Positions 1 to 7,128 of a stretch of 29,778 nt of DNA are shown one piece after another. The translations under genes and the position numbers were made by a program. Every line of letters begins with the position of its first letter. Position 1 is the first letter of the stretch. The notes beneath the pieces are model-generated. The model saw nothing but the letters and a program-made list of their open reading frames with translations, was not told the origin of the DNA and searched no databases. Source of the stretch: a virus; the IMG/VR virus record IMGVR_UViG_3300032288_002424, positions 1 to 29,778 of that record. One strand, written 5' to 3'.

Positions 1-31
1 CTTCTGGCAAATTTAAATCGCTGGCTTTCAC
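1..31 (-). CDS. Possible start of the next gene, cut by the window edge
   Basis: Directly after the TAA stop of the DUF6321-like gene there is a GTG followed by an open frame to the window edge, reading (M)KASDLNLPE. A start abutting the previous stop fits the tight gene packing of this operon. Only ten codons are visible and the ribosome binding site is weak, so this is a suggestion only and no function can be given. Confidence 0.3.
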   Translation of the reverse strand, partial: MKASDLNLPE

Positions 32-643
32 TTAGCAGTTCCACTTTCTCAATGATTTATTGATACGTGAGTTGGGATCTCTCTTGGTCTTTGCACCTGT
101 GCGAGATTTTTTCATGCCTTTCATTCTAGCACAGAATGACTTACGTCTTTTAGCGGCTTTGCTGCCTTTCTTTAACTTGCTAGGTTTGGTAGTTACAGCA
201 GTTTGTAGTTTACTACCTGGGTGTTCTCTACGATAACTTGCAACACCTTTTTTGTTTAACCCACCGTTTTTGTTCTTGCCGGATTTTTTCTGCCAAGCAG
301 CAGCCTCTGAAAGAATATCTTCATCTGTGAAAGCATCATAATTATCTTCATGGATGCCCATTTCGTCAAACATTTCTTCTAGACCATCGAACAACAAATT
401 TAATTCTTCTTCAGTGTAAACGTCCTCGTTCTTAGGTTTCTTATGACGTTTCTTCATGTTGATAGCAATAGCAGCCTGTTGTGCTGGACTACCTGCTTCT
501 TCGATTGATTCATTAGGCACACAGTTGTTTACACGAACGCCACCTTTAACCTTGGTGCCTTCTTTGTGTTTGCCCTTCCAACATTTAGGATCAAGCCTTT
601 GCTTGACTGCTTTTGCTTCTGTTAAAATTTCAAATGCTCTCAT
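32..643 (-). CDS. DUF6321-like basic phage protein (203 aa)
   Basis: The protein has three parts. Residues 1-65 contain a short region around KCWKGKHKEGTKVKGGVRVNNC. An acidic stretch follows at about 72-105. The C-terminal half is very basic, with GGLNKKGVASYRREHPGSKL and then KPSKLKKGSKAAKRRKSFCARM. This last block is the signature I associate with the DUF6321 family, found in many T4-like and other marine phage proteins. The family function is unknown. The Lys/Arg richness (tail ending NKSLRKWNC) would suit nucleic-acid binding or a packaged protein, but that is inference. The ATG overlaps the stop of the upstream 60-aa gene by four bases (ATGA), so the two are probably translationally coupled at the distal end of the proteostasis operon. 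Confidence 0.75.
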   Translation of the reverse strand: MRAFEILTEAKAVKQRLDPKCWKGKHKEGTKVKGGVRVNNCVPNESIEEAGSPAQQAAIAINMKKRHKKPKNEDVYTEEELNLLFDGLEEMFDEMGIHEDNYDAFTDEDILSEAAAWQKKSGKNKNGGLNKKGVASYRREHPGSKLQTAVTTKPSKLKKGSKAAKRRKSFCARMKGMKKSRTGAKTKRDPNSRINKSLRKWNC

Positions 644-822
644 ACTTGGCTATAGGGATTGTTAGGGCAATCCTCTTCTCCTTTACGTTCTGGATATACT
701 AGATATGTGCCCCAGTTGATATCTTGAGGATTTAATTTAGTAATATCTCTTGATTCTGGCAACGGGCCGCAACCTAATCGGCTCCACTCGTCTTCTGAAT
801 AGTAATATTTTTTTTCTATCAT
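640..822 (-). CDS. Small conserved-type protein, 60 aa, unknown function
   Basis: A 60-residue soluble protein beginning [13 protein letters not shown] and ending NPYSQV, rich in Tyr, Pro and acidic residues. No domain is recognised. Its reality rests on context: the start overlaps the IscA-like gene stop by four bases (ATGA) and its stop overlaps the DUF6321-like gene start in the same way, so it fits exactly between two good genes in one chain. Two cysteines (C18 and C53) are too far apart to suggest a zinc site. Confidence 0.65.
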   Translation of the reverse strand: MIEKKYYYSEDEWSRLGCGPLPESRDITKLNPQDINWGTYLVYPERKGEEDCPNNPYSQV

Positions 823-1142
823 ACAGAAAAACTGCTTCCGCAGCCACAGGTTGTTTGGGCATTGGGATTTTTAATTACAAACTGACTGCCCATGACTTCT
901 TCTTTGTAATCAATTTCAGCACCATTTAGATACTGCATACTCATAGCATCGATTAAAACTTTCCAAGCGCCGCAGTCGATTTCAAAATCATCGTCGTTTT
1001 GAACATCGTCAAATGTAAATCCATAACTGAAGCCACTGCATCCGCCACCTTGTACAAAGGTACGGAGTTTTAACTTAGGGTTTCCTTCTTCAGAAAGTAA
1101 GTCTTGTATTTTTATTTTTGCTGATGGACTAATTTCAATCAT
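819..1142 (-). CDS. IscA/ErpA-like iron-sulfur cluster carrier
   Basis: A full-length HesB/IscA (A-type carrier) protein of 107 aa, matching the usual 105-115 aa of the family. The three conserved cluster-ligand cysteines are present: C35 in the [10 protein letters not shown] block, and C99 and C101 in the C-terminal TTCGCGSSF block. Members accept a [2Fe-2S] or [4Fe-4S] cluster from a scaffold and pass it to apo-enzymes in the cytoplasm. Phage copies presumably help mature Fe-S enzymes during infection, but no Fe-S client is visible here. The gene is linked by ATGA overlaps to the 56-aa gene upstream and the 60-aa gene downstream. It cannot be assigned to IscA, ErpA or SufA by eye. Confidence 0.9.
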   Translation of the reverse strand: MIEISPSAKIKIQDLLSEEGNPKLKLRTFVQGGGCSGFSYGFTFDDVQNDDDFEIDCGAWKVLIDAMSMQYLNGAEIDYKEEVMGSQFVIKNPNAQTTCGCGSSFSV

Positions 1143-1309
1143 GTTGCCTTCTCATCTATTTTATTTTTATGTTTAACATCGCCCTGCTTAGCCGCTTTCT
1201 TTTTGTCTTTATGTGCGCCAGCACCGCCCATCTTGGCATTTTTAGCAACAAAATTTCTAGGTTTGGCAGGTTCTGTTTTTTTTAATTCAAACAACTCTAG
1301 GATTTTCAT
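1139..1309 (-). CDS. Small Lys-rich phage protein, 56 aa
   Basis: This short reading frame fills the gap between the nucleotidyltransferase and IscA-like genes. It starts with ATG at 1309, overlapping the upstream TGA (ATGA), and its own TGA overlaps the IscA-like ATG in the same way. The protein starts [20 protein letters not shown] and continues with a basic segment containing [20 protein letters not shown] and KHKNK. The KMGGAGxHxDKKKA..KxGxxKHK pattern is one I recall from small proteins of T4-like marine phages, function unknown. The perfect fit in the overlap chain makes it a likely real gene. Confidence 0.75.
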   Translation of the reverse strand: MKILELFELKKTEPAKPRNFVAKNAKMGGAGAHKDKKKAAKQGDVKHKNKIDEKAT

Positions 1310-2496
1310 ACTGTGATACCCCTAGACCTAATGCCGCCTTTGCGTTTTATTTTACCTAATTCTTCAAGAGCATGACGAATTTGTTCCATGTTCATTTTTA
1401 ATTCTTCGAATTGCCGAGCCATTATTTCCCATTCGCTTGGGCTTGCATTTTCTGCACGAGCAGCAAGATCTTTTAATTGGCCAGAAGCACGTAACATTCG
1501 ATATTTTAATTTAGCAGGATTAGCTTTGTCATGACCATAAATCATAGGATTCATCGGATCATCACGATCTAACTCGATAGGAGCTTCTTTAACCTGATAA
1601 GGAGTCTTATCTAGATAGTCATCGTCTTTAGGCTTCACTCTTTCTAGAGTATAATCGTAATATTTGATACCTTTAGACCTTAAGAATTTTTCAAGAGCTT
1701 CTGATGCTTCTCTTGGTGATTTATATTGTGTTCCTAGATTAATATCTTTAGTTATTTCTTTTTCGTTGACTCTAAATTTCACGTGTGCAACTATATCTGG
1801 AAGAAAGTCTTCGGCTGAACTTTGCGCCTGGGCCCCAGATCCACCTAATGCTGCTGCTCCTGCCAATGCTGCACCGGCAACTTTGCTTTTCCATCCTTCT
1901 TCCACATCACCTTTAATACCCATGCCCTTTCGAACAGCATTAAACAATGCTTTAGCATGAGCACCTGCTCCGGTAGCTTCAGCAAATCCTTCTAGATCAT
2001 TATTGGCTGCACGTTCTCTTGCCTTGCTGGCACTGACTCCTTCAACTCCTGGACTGTCAGGATCACGCTCTCCGCTTGATTCAAAATCAATAGTTTCAAA
2101 CTTGTAGTAACCGTGAGCCTTTCCTTCTACACCATTGTAATCTGATATCAATTTTTGAAAGCTAGAAAGTCTATCGCTGCCTGCTACAAATGTTACGTTT
2201 CTATATCCCTGATCATATAAGAATGAACAGACTTTTCCTATAGTATTGAGACTAGGATTATCTTCGATATGGCTAGCATAGTTAGGGTGTATTGCTTTGA
2301 TGAATTTGATTTTTGTTGGATAGTCTAAAGGATTTTCTTTTTTGTCTTGTGTTTGTGTAACAAAAATCTTATAATCTCCACCAATCGATTTCAAAGTTTC
2401 AAAAACTCTGGCATGTCCAATGGTGGGAGGATTCATTCTGCCGAAGCAGAACGCTATGTGTTTTGATGTAGTTTCAAAAAGTTCATTAAGAATCAT
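1306..2496 (-). CDS. Nucleotidyltransferase fused to a C-terminal domain (396 aa)
   Basis: The N-terminal half is a cytidylyl/adenylyltransferase-like Rossmann domain. The nucleotide-binding signature is at residues 19-28 (GRMNPPTIGH, a TxGH version of HxGH), and a VSASKARE block matches the second ISSTxIR-type motif. Such enzymes join NMP from CTP or ATP to a small phosphate substrate; the substrate here is unknown. After about residue 190 comes a Gly/Ala-rich hydrophobic stretch (WKSKVAGAALAGAAALGGSG). Then follows a charged, helical domain of about 170 residues that I do not recognise. I chose the ATG at 2496. A TTG further upstream at 2535 would add 13 residues (PKNKKNIYRTAI-type) inside the preceding gene and looks like noise. 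The stop overlaps the 56-aa gene start by four bases. Confidence 0.8.
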   Translation of the reverse strand: MILNELFETTSKHIAFCFGRMNPPTIGHARVFETLKSIGGDYKIFVTQTQDKKENPLDYPTKIKFIKAIHPNYASHIEDNPSLNTIGKVCSFLYDQGYRNVTFVAGSDRLSSFQKLISDYNGVEGKAHGYYKFETIDFESSGERDPDSPGVEGVSASKARERAANNDLEGFAEATGAGAHAKALFNAVRKGMGIKGDVEEGWKSKVAGAALAGAAALGGSGAQAQSSAEDFLPDIVAHVKFRVNEKEITKDINLGTQYKSPREASEALEKFLRSKGIKYYDYTLERVKPKDDDYLDKTPYQVKEAPIELDRDDPMNPMIYGHDKANPAKLKYRMLRASGQLKDLAARAENASPSEWEIMARQFEELKMNMEQIRHALEELGKIKRKGGIRSRGITV

Positions 2497-2824
2497 AATC
2501 GCCGTTCTGTATATGTTTTTCTTGTTCTTCGGCAAATCGTTTTGCTAGATCGATGAGTTTTTCTTTTGGAAATTTTTCTTCAGGTTTTTCTATTTCGTAT
2601 TTTTGACAATAGTGATTTTTACAGTGCTCGATAGATTTTACATATAATTTATAAGCATCTGGGTGACCTTTGAATTCTTTATGTTTTTTTACCGCAGGGA
2701 AGAAATACTTATTAAGCATATCGTCGTCATTGTCAATAAAAAATTTAAGATCGTCCATCCAATCGACTTCTTGCTCACTGTCTTTTGGAGCTCCGATAGC
2801 TGAAAACATTTCTTTCAATAACAT
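2486..2824 (-). CDS. Conserved-type phage protein, 112 aa, unknown function
   Basis: A soluble acidic protein without signal peptide or membrane segment. Visible features are an acidic DWMDDLKFFIDNDDDML block, an H/C-containing segment (IEHCKNHYCQKYE) and a charged helical C-terminus (LIDLAKRFAEEQEKHIQNGDYDS). The CxxxxxC with nearby histidines could bind a metal, but that is a guess. The ATG overlaps the preceding TAA (TAATG) and the 3' end overlaps the nucleotidyltransferase start by 11 bases, supporting co-translation. The type resembles small proteins common in T4-like cyanophages; no function is known to me. Confidence 0.7.
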   Translation of the reverse strand: MLLKEMFSAIGAPKDSEQEVDWMDDLKFFIDNDDDMLNKYFFPAVKKHKEFKGHPDAYKLYVKSIEHCKNHYCQKYEIEKPEEKFPKEKLIDLAKRFAEEQEKHIQNGDYDS

Positions 2825-3213
2825 TATTGTTGCTCCGGTGGATCGTATTCAACATTTTCAGCAGCTGAATTTAAGTGATCGTTGGCCAGTGTAATATAAC
2901 TGCTGACCCAGCCAGGAAGTTCGTCGCCTTCTTGGATTCTATTAAACAATATTTTGGCATTTTTTGCGATCTGCAACAGTTCTGCCTTGGCCATGCTGGC
3001 TTCGTGATCTGCGCTTTCTGTAAAGCCTTTGGCTTTGGCTTCTTTTTCGAGATCTGCTTTTCGTTGCATGATTGCTTGTTTGATCTCAGGATCCTTGGAA
3101 TTAGGATCTGCCTGTAGATCTTGCAGGGCTTTTCGTTTAGCCTGCAGATCTTCTTTGTCTCTTAGTGCGGTTTCGCTAACAATAGCGTCTAATTTAGATA
3201 AAAGGTCTCTCAT
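2824..3213 (-). CDS. Helical coiled-coil-type phage protein, 129 aa
   Basis: From MRDLLSKLDAIV the protein is almost all helix and strongly charged (KEDLQAKRKALQDLQADP, then IMQRKADLEKEAKAKGF), with a C-terminal segment ELLQIAKNAKILFNRIQEGDELPGW. It has no cysteine and no membrane segment. An ATG at 3234 would add seven residues. However, a GATAAATA late-promoter octamer at 3239-3246 would start the RNA at about 3233, so the ATG at 3213 is the likelier start for that transcript. N-termini of the type MRxLLxKLD are frequent in T4-like marine phage structural or assembly proteins. The role is unknown. Confidence 0.7.
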   Translation of the reverse strand: MRDLLSKLDAIVSETALRDKEDLQAKRKALQDLQADPNSKDPEIKQAIMQRKADLEKEAKAKGFTESADHEASMAKAELLQIAKNAKILFNRIQEGDELPGWVSSYITLANDHLNSAAENVEYDPPEQQ

Positions 3214-3238
3214 AGTATGATTCCGTAAGGTCATACTA

Positions 3239-3246
3239 TATTTATC
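3239..3246 (-). promoter_or_regulatory. Candidate T4-type late promoter (GATAAATA)
   Basis: The minus strand reads GATAAATA in the 24-bp gap before the 129-aa gene, seven of eight bases like the T4 late octamer TATAAATA. In T4 the RNA starts about six bases after the octamer, which here is at the upstream ATG (3234). This favours the internal ATG at 3213. The same octamer precedes the gene at 11970. Confidence 0.5.
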
Positions 3247-3258
3247 GTTTAAAGCAGG

Positions 3259-3624
3259 TTAGTAATTATAACGAATTTCAGTAACTGTGCCATCTTCTAG
3301 CTGAATTCCTGCACGAATCCATATGAAATTGCCAGTGAAATTGCGTGTAGCAGACGGTACAGCAGGTGTACTGTCTAGACTTGTCAAAGGATCAGCATCA
3401 TCGTCATACACTATATCAAACCAATCTGCATCACCTGGATAAAGTTCTAGTGTAGCTTGAAGTTTAACACTTCCTTTAAATTCATCAAATAGAAATACCG
3501 CGGTGTGCAAACTATTAGACTTTTTATGATAACCCGCACCCTGCTGCTTTTCGCTAAAATACCAAGAAGAGGGGCTGCTTTCGTCAGCATAGTTTGAAAT
3601 TAATGTTGTACTTTGAGTGGACAT
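3259..3624 (-). CDS. Probable virion/structural protein, 121 aa
   Basis: A Ser/Thr/Asp-rich, beta-strand-like protein with no signal peptide or membrane segment. It starts MSTQSTTLISNYADESSPSS and has alternating strands such as GSVKLQATLELYPGDADWF, then NFTGNFIWIRAGIQLEDGTV. Composition and strand pattern resemble small head-decoration or tail proteins of T4-like phages, but no family is recognised. It lies between a late-promoter-like octamer upstream and another downstream, consistent with late expression of a structural protein inserted in a housekeeping operon. The structural assignment is inference. Confidence 0.6.
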   Translation of the reverse strand: MSTQSTTLISNYADESSPSSWYFSEKQQGAGYHKKSNSLHTAVFLFDEFKGSVKLQATLELYPGDADWFDIVYDDDADPLTSLDSTPAVPSATRNFTGNFIWIRAGIQLEDGTVTEIRYNY

Positions 3625-3627
3625 CTC

Positions 3628-4308
3628 TTATTTATCGGAAATGACAAAGTTGTAAACACGGCCCATTACTTCAGCATTTCTTAACTTTAACATCAGCAGT
3701 GTTGATTCGTCTTCAACGAGGACGTATCTTCGATCCCAGTTCCAATCGGTCTTTAATATCCAAGATTCGATTGCTGATGTACAGGTAATTTTAGGACTCT
3801 GCGATTTAAGCCATTTTATATATTTTGTTTTTTCCTCAGTATCGCCTTTGAATTTATGAGGCAACAGATAGACTCTATAGTTGTACTTGTTGTGAGGAAG
3901 ATTTTTTACTACGATCGCCGATGATTTTTCTAAAAGATCCGACGAATCTGCACTTGGTTCAAATTGATGTATTAATATATCATCAAATTCTTTTGAAATG
4001 CTATCATAGAAGTCTTTTTCATTGGTGTATAGATCTATGATCGATTGCTCGATACGTTTTGCCCATACACTAGTATTGTGATCTATTAGAAAATTTGCTA
4101 TTCGTAGCAGTTCATCTCGATGTTTGTAGCTTCTAGAAGCATATGAAAAGTTTCTTCCTGTCGGCGGCTCTTCATTAATACAGAACTCTCTTACAGATTC
4201 TAGAGAGCCAGTACGAAACATTCCTGCTCCGTTAACACGTAGAGAAACTTTATAGAGCCATTTTCCGTAAAATCGTTTATTGGTCGTTTTGATTTTCTGA
4301 GGATTCAT
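3628..4308 (-). CDS. Unrecognised 226-aa phage protein overlapping clpA
   Basis: A soluble, basic protein of mixed alpha/beta character. Visible blocks are KRFYGKWLYKVSLRVNGAGM near the N-terminus, a helical middle (about 60-120), LPHNKYNYRVYLLPHKFKGD, and a C-terminal RRYVLVEDESTLLMLKLRNA followed by EVMGRVYNFVISDK. I do not recognise the family and see no catalytic motif. The two YxYKV/YNYRVYLLPHK strands look like a repeated fold element. The start codon lies inside the 3' end of clpA, with a 32-base overlap in another frame; no later ATG gives a sensible protein. A weak AGAAG purine run precedes the ATG. Co-expression with the ClpA unfoldase makes a link possible (for example an adaptor), but nothing in the sequence shows it. 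Confidence 0.65.
   Translation of the reverse strand: MNPQKIKTTNKRFYGKWLYKVSLRVNGAGMFRTGSLESVREFCINEEPPTGRNFSYASRSYKHRDELLRIANFLIDHNTSVWAKRIEQSIIDLYTNEKDFYDSISKEFDDILIHQFEPSADSSDLLEKSSAIVVKNLPHNKYNYRVYLLPHKFKGDTEEKTKYIKWLKSQSPKITCTSAIESWILKTDWNWDRRYVLVEDESTLLMLKLRNAEVMGRVYNFVISDK
3629..3636 (-). promoter_or_regulatory. Possible late promoter (GATAAATA), ambiguous
   Basis: A second exact GATAAATA octamer lies five bases before the ATG at 3624. It also encodes the last codons and stop of the upstream gene (GAT AAA TAA, D-K-stop), so it may be chance. If used, RNA would begin at the ATG itself, giving a leaderless message. Confidence 0.25.
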
Positions 4309-6634
4309 TTATCAATTCTTCTGCTGCCTTTTCAGCATTAGCACGTTTAATTGCTTTCTTTTCTTCTTTAGTTAATTGCTTTGGCATTTCAGTTACATCA
4401 AAAGTCAATTCGTCGTTGTCGATACTGATAGTTACTCTACCACCATTTACTAAATCTCCAAATAGCACTCTGCGGCTTAATGGTGACTTGATGTTGTTAT
4501 CGATTAATCGGGCCAATGGTCTTGCACCCATCTTCTTATCGTAACCTCGTTCACACAACCATTTTAGAGCATCTGCATTAGCAGCGATTTCGATGCCTTT
4601 GTCTTTGAGCTGATCGTTCAATTCATTGATGAATTTTTTAACAATTTGAACAACAATTTCGTCGCCAAGTTTGTTAAATTTGATAATTGCATCTAATCTA
4701 TTGCGGAACTCAGGAGCAAAGAATTTTTTAACTGCTTTGTCGTCCTCACCATCTTTTTCTAAGGTAGCAAAGCCAATAGTATTATTTTCATTATCGGCAG
4801 CACCTAAGTTAGATGTCATAATCAATATACAGTTACGACCGTCTGCTTGTTTTCCATTTGATCCTGTTACAAAACCATTGTCCATAAATCCTAACAGAAT
4901 ATTCGAAACATCTGGGTGAGCTTTTTCAATTTCGTCTAGTAACAAGATACAATTAGGAGTTTCTTGCAGTTTTGTAATTAACTGACCTGCGTTATCTTCA
5001 TAACCCACATATCCGGGAGGAGCACCAATTAATCTAGCAACACTGTGCTTCTCTTGATATTCACTCATATCAAATCTAACCAATGGCATGGCCATTTTAT
5101 CTGATAATTGTTTTGCAGTTTCTGTTTTACCACAACCTGTTGGCCCAAGGAATAAAAATGATCCAATGGGTTTATTAGGAGTTTTCATGCCAGCTTGTGC
5201 AACAAAGATTTTATCTAAAAGATTTGCAATGGCTGTATCCTGTCCGTAGACTGAGCCTTTCATGCCTTTTTCTAAATCTGCTAGATTTTTGCTTTCTTTC
5301 TGTGCAACAGTTTCTAATGGCATATTGATCATTTTAGACAATTCGTATGTAACCTGTTCAATGTCTACTATTTGTTCAACACCTTCCATGCCTTCTTCGT
5401 CTTTGAGCTTATACCTTGCAGAAGCACAATCTAGAATGTCAATGGCTTTGTCTGGTAATTTTTTATCACTCATGTACTTCACTGACAACTTAACTGCCTG
5501 TTCAATGGCAGCATCACTAATTTTAACATTGTGATGTTTTTCGTAATATTTCTTGATTCCTTTAAGAATCTTAATAGACATTTCGGGAGTTGGTTCATCG
5601 ATAGTAACACGTTGGAATCGACGCATTAACGCACGATCCTTTTCGAAATGCTTGCGATATTCTTCCCAAGTAGTTGATGCAATGAGTTTGATGATGCCTT
5701 TGGTAAGGATAGGTTTTAACATATTGGCCATATCGTTACTGCTTTGATTAGCAGCACCTGCACCGCTCATCATATGAGCTTCATCAATGAAAAGGATGAT
5801 CTTTCCTTTGCGTTCTAATGCCATTAGCACTGCTTTGACTCTTTCTTCAAAGTCTCCACGATACTTACTACCTGCTAGAATAGCACTGATATCAAGAGTA
5901 TAAACTTGATGGTCTTGGATGAACTTAGGAACTTTCTTTTCAAATATCTTACGAGCAATGCCTTCTGCAATAGCAGTTTTACCAACACCCGGATCGCCTA
6001 CCATTAATACGTTGCACTTGTTACGACGAGCAAGGATAAGTTGAATTTTCTCGATCTCTTCATCACGCCCAATAACTGGATCGATTTTTCTTTGTTTAGC
6101 CTGTAGGCTGAGATTAGTACAGTATTGATTTAATATTTTGTCTACTTGATTAGTATTAACAACACGATGTTCTGTAGATTCTTCTTCATCTTCAACCACA
6201 ACAATATTCTCTTGGAAATACTTTACAAACTTTTCTTTGGTTACTCCGCCCTTCTGTAGGAAGTAAAAACCAAAACTATTCTTTTCTGACAACACGCTGA
6301 TAATAACATCAGCAACTTCCATACGTTGACGACCACTAAAAAGCACCTGTGTAAAGCAACGATTTAGTACACGCTCTACACTGTTAGTTTTTTTCGGTCT
6401 AGCATTAGTATCTGAAGTTTTGATATCCTGCATATTGTTTTTTAGATAATGCTCTAGGTTTGTTTTTATAAAAGCAGCATCGCCTCCGAATCCTTCAATC
6501 AATTCGTAGGATTCTTGATCACTCATAATACCAAATACAATGTGCTCTATAGTAATATACTCGTGACCAAGTTCTTTGGCAACAGCAACTGATTGTTCAA
6601 ATATTTTTTGTAAATTTTGACTAGGTTCGATCAT
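4277..6634 (-). CDS. clpA: ClpA-like AAA+ unfoldase
   Basis: A complete 785-aa Hsp100 of the ClpA class, close to the usual length of about 750-760. It has an N-domain of paired Clp repeats (1-143) and an acidic linker. The first AAA+ module has Walker A GDPGVGKT at 213-220 and Walker B ILFIDEAH at 280-287. The second has Walker A GPTGCGKT at 497-504, Walker B ILLLDEIEKAH from 563 and a sensor-2 GARPLARLI near 696. The ClpB/Hsp104 middle coiled coil is absent. An IGF tripeptide at 620-622 sits in the loop just before FFAPEFRNRLD, exactly where ClpA (IGL) and ClpX (IGF) carry their ClpP-docking tripeptide. It therefore probably unfolds proteins and feeds them to host or phage ClpP in the cytoplasm. 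The start overlaps the deformylase stop (TAATG). ClpC is the main alternative name. Confidence 0.93.
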   Translation of the reverse strand: MIEPSQNLQKIFEQSVAVAKELGHEYITIEHIVFGIMSDQESYELIEGFGGDAAFIKTNLEHYLKNNMQDIKTSDTNARPKKTNSVERVLNRCFTQVLFSGRQRMEVADVIISVLSEKNSFGFYFLQKGGVTKEKFVKYFQENIVVVEDEEESTEHRVVNTNQVDKILNQYCTNLSLQAKQRKIDPVIGRDEEIEKIQLILARRNKCNVLMVGDPGVGKTAIAEGIARKIFEKKVPKFIQDHQVYTLDISAILAGSKYRGDFEERVKAVLMALERKGKIILFIDEAHMMSGAGAANQSSNDMANMLKPILTKGIIKLIASTTWEEYRKHFEKDRALMRRFQRVTIDEPTPEMSIKILKGIKKYYEKHHNVKISDAAIEQAVKLSVKYMSDKKLPDKAIDILDCASARYKLKDEEGMEGVEQIVDIEQVTYELSKMINMPLETVAQKESKNLADLEKGMKGSVYGQDTAIANLLDKIFVAQAGMKTPNKPIGSFLFLGPTGCGKTETAKQLSDKMAMPLVRFDMSEYQEKHSVARLIGAPPGYVGYEDNAGQLITKLQETPNCILLLDEIEKAHPDVSNILLGFMDNGFVTGSNGKQADGRNCILIMTSNLGAADNENNTIGFATLEKDGEDDKAVKKFFAPEFRNRLDAIIKFNKLGDEIVVQIVKKFINELNDQLKDKGIEIAANADALKWLCERGYDKKMGARPLARLIDNNIKSPLSRRVLFGDLVNGGRVTISIDNDELTFDVTEMPKQLTKEEKKAIKRANAEKAAEELINESSENQNDQ

Positions 6635-7128
6635 TACTTCATTTTCCTTATTTTCTTCATAGCTAAGTTTAACTTCATCTGTGATACTTTGTCAACAAAA
6701 CATACGCCATCTAAATGATCGTACTCATGTTGAAAACACTTTGCGAGATAACCATCAACTTTAATTTCTTTTAAATTTCCATCTCGATCTTGATATTCTG
6801 CTACGGCCCATGCTGGTCTTTTTATAGTTAAAAACAGTCCGGGGTAGCTCAGACATCCTTCTCTATCTAAAACTTGTTCATCGCTGACTTCTTTAATGAC
6901 AGGATTGAATACAGCGAAAGGCACAGGAAAACCAGAGATGTTATTACTGCCCATAACAAATACACGTTTGGCGATTCCTATTTGATTTGCAGCTAATCCA
7001 ATACCGTTGTTTGCTAACATGAATTCTATCATGTCGTTTTCTAATTGACCAGCATCGCCGTCGTCTTTGAAATTCCAAGCTGTGCTTTTTTCAATTAATG
7101 TATGATGTGGACCTAAATTAAAATTCAT
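6634..7128 (-). CDS. def: Peptide deformylase
   Basis: A 164-aa peptide deformylase, which removes the formyl group from the N-terminal Met of new proteins at the ribosome exit. All three family motifs are intact: GIGLAANQ (42-49), EGCLS with metal ligand C92 (90-94), and QHEYDHLDG with H134, E135 and H138. The length is near the bacterial enzyme (about 170) and it keeps a basic C-terminal helix (KLNLAMKKIRKMK), unlike the shortened versions known in some cyanophages. The ATG overlaps the dnaJ-like stop region by 11 bases and the stop overlaps the clpA ATG. The three genes thus form one translation-coupled unit. Confidence 0.95.
   Translation of the reverse strand: MNFNLGPHHTLIEKSTAWNFKDDGDAGQLENDMIEFMLANNGIGLAANQIGIAKRVFVMGSNNISGFPVPFAVFNPVIKEVSDEQVLDREGCLSYPGLFLTIKRPAWAVAEYQDRDGNLKEIKVDGYLAKCFQHEYDHLDGVCFVDKVSQMKLNLAMKKIRKMK

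Noticed and set aside
2497-2535. TTG start adding 13 residues to the nucleotidyltransferase
   Set aside because: Rare start inside the upstream gene with no purine-rich site. The ATG at 2496 gives a protein beginning directly before the Rossmann strand.
4277-6634. ClpB/Hsp104 disaggregase instead of ClpA
   Set aside because: There is no middle coiled-coil insertion between the two AAA+ modules, and the IGF loop of ClpP-binding unfoldases is present.
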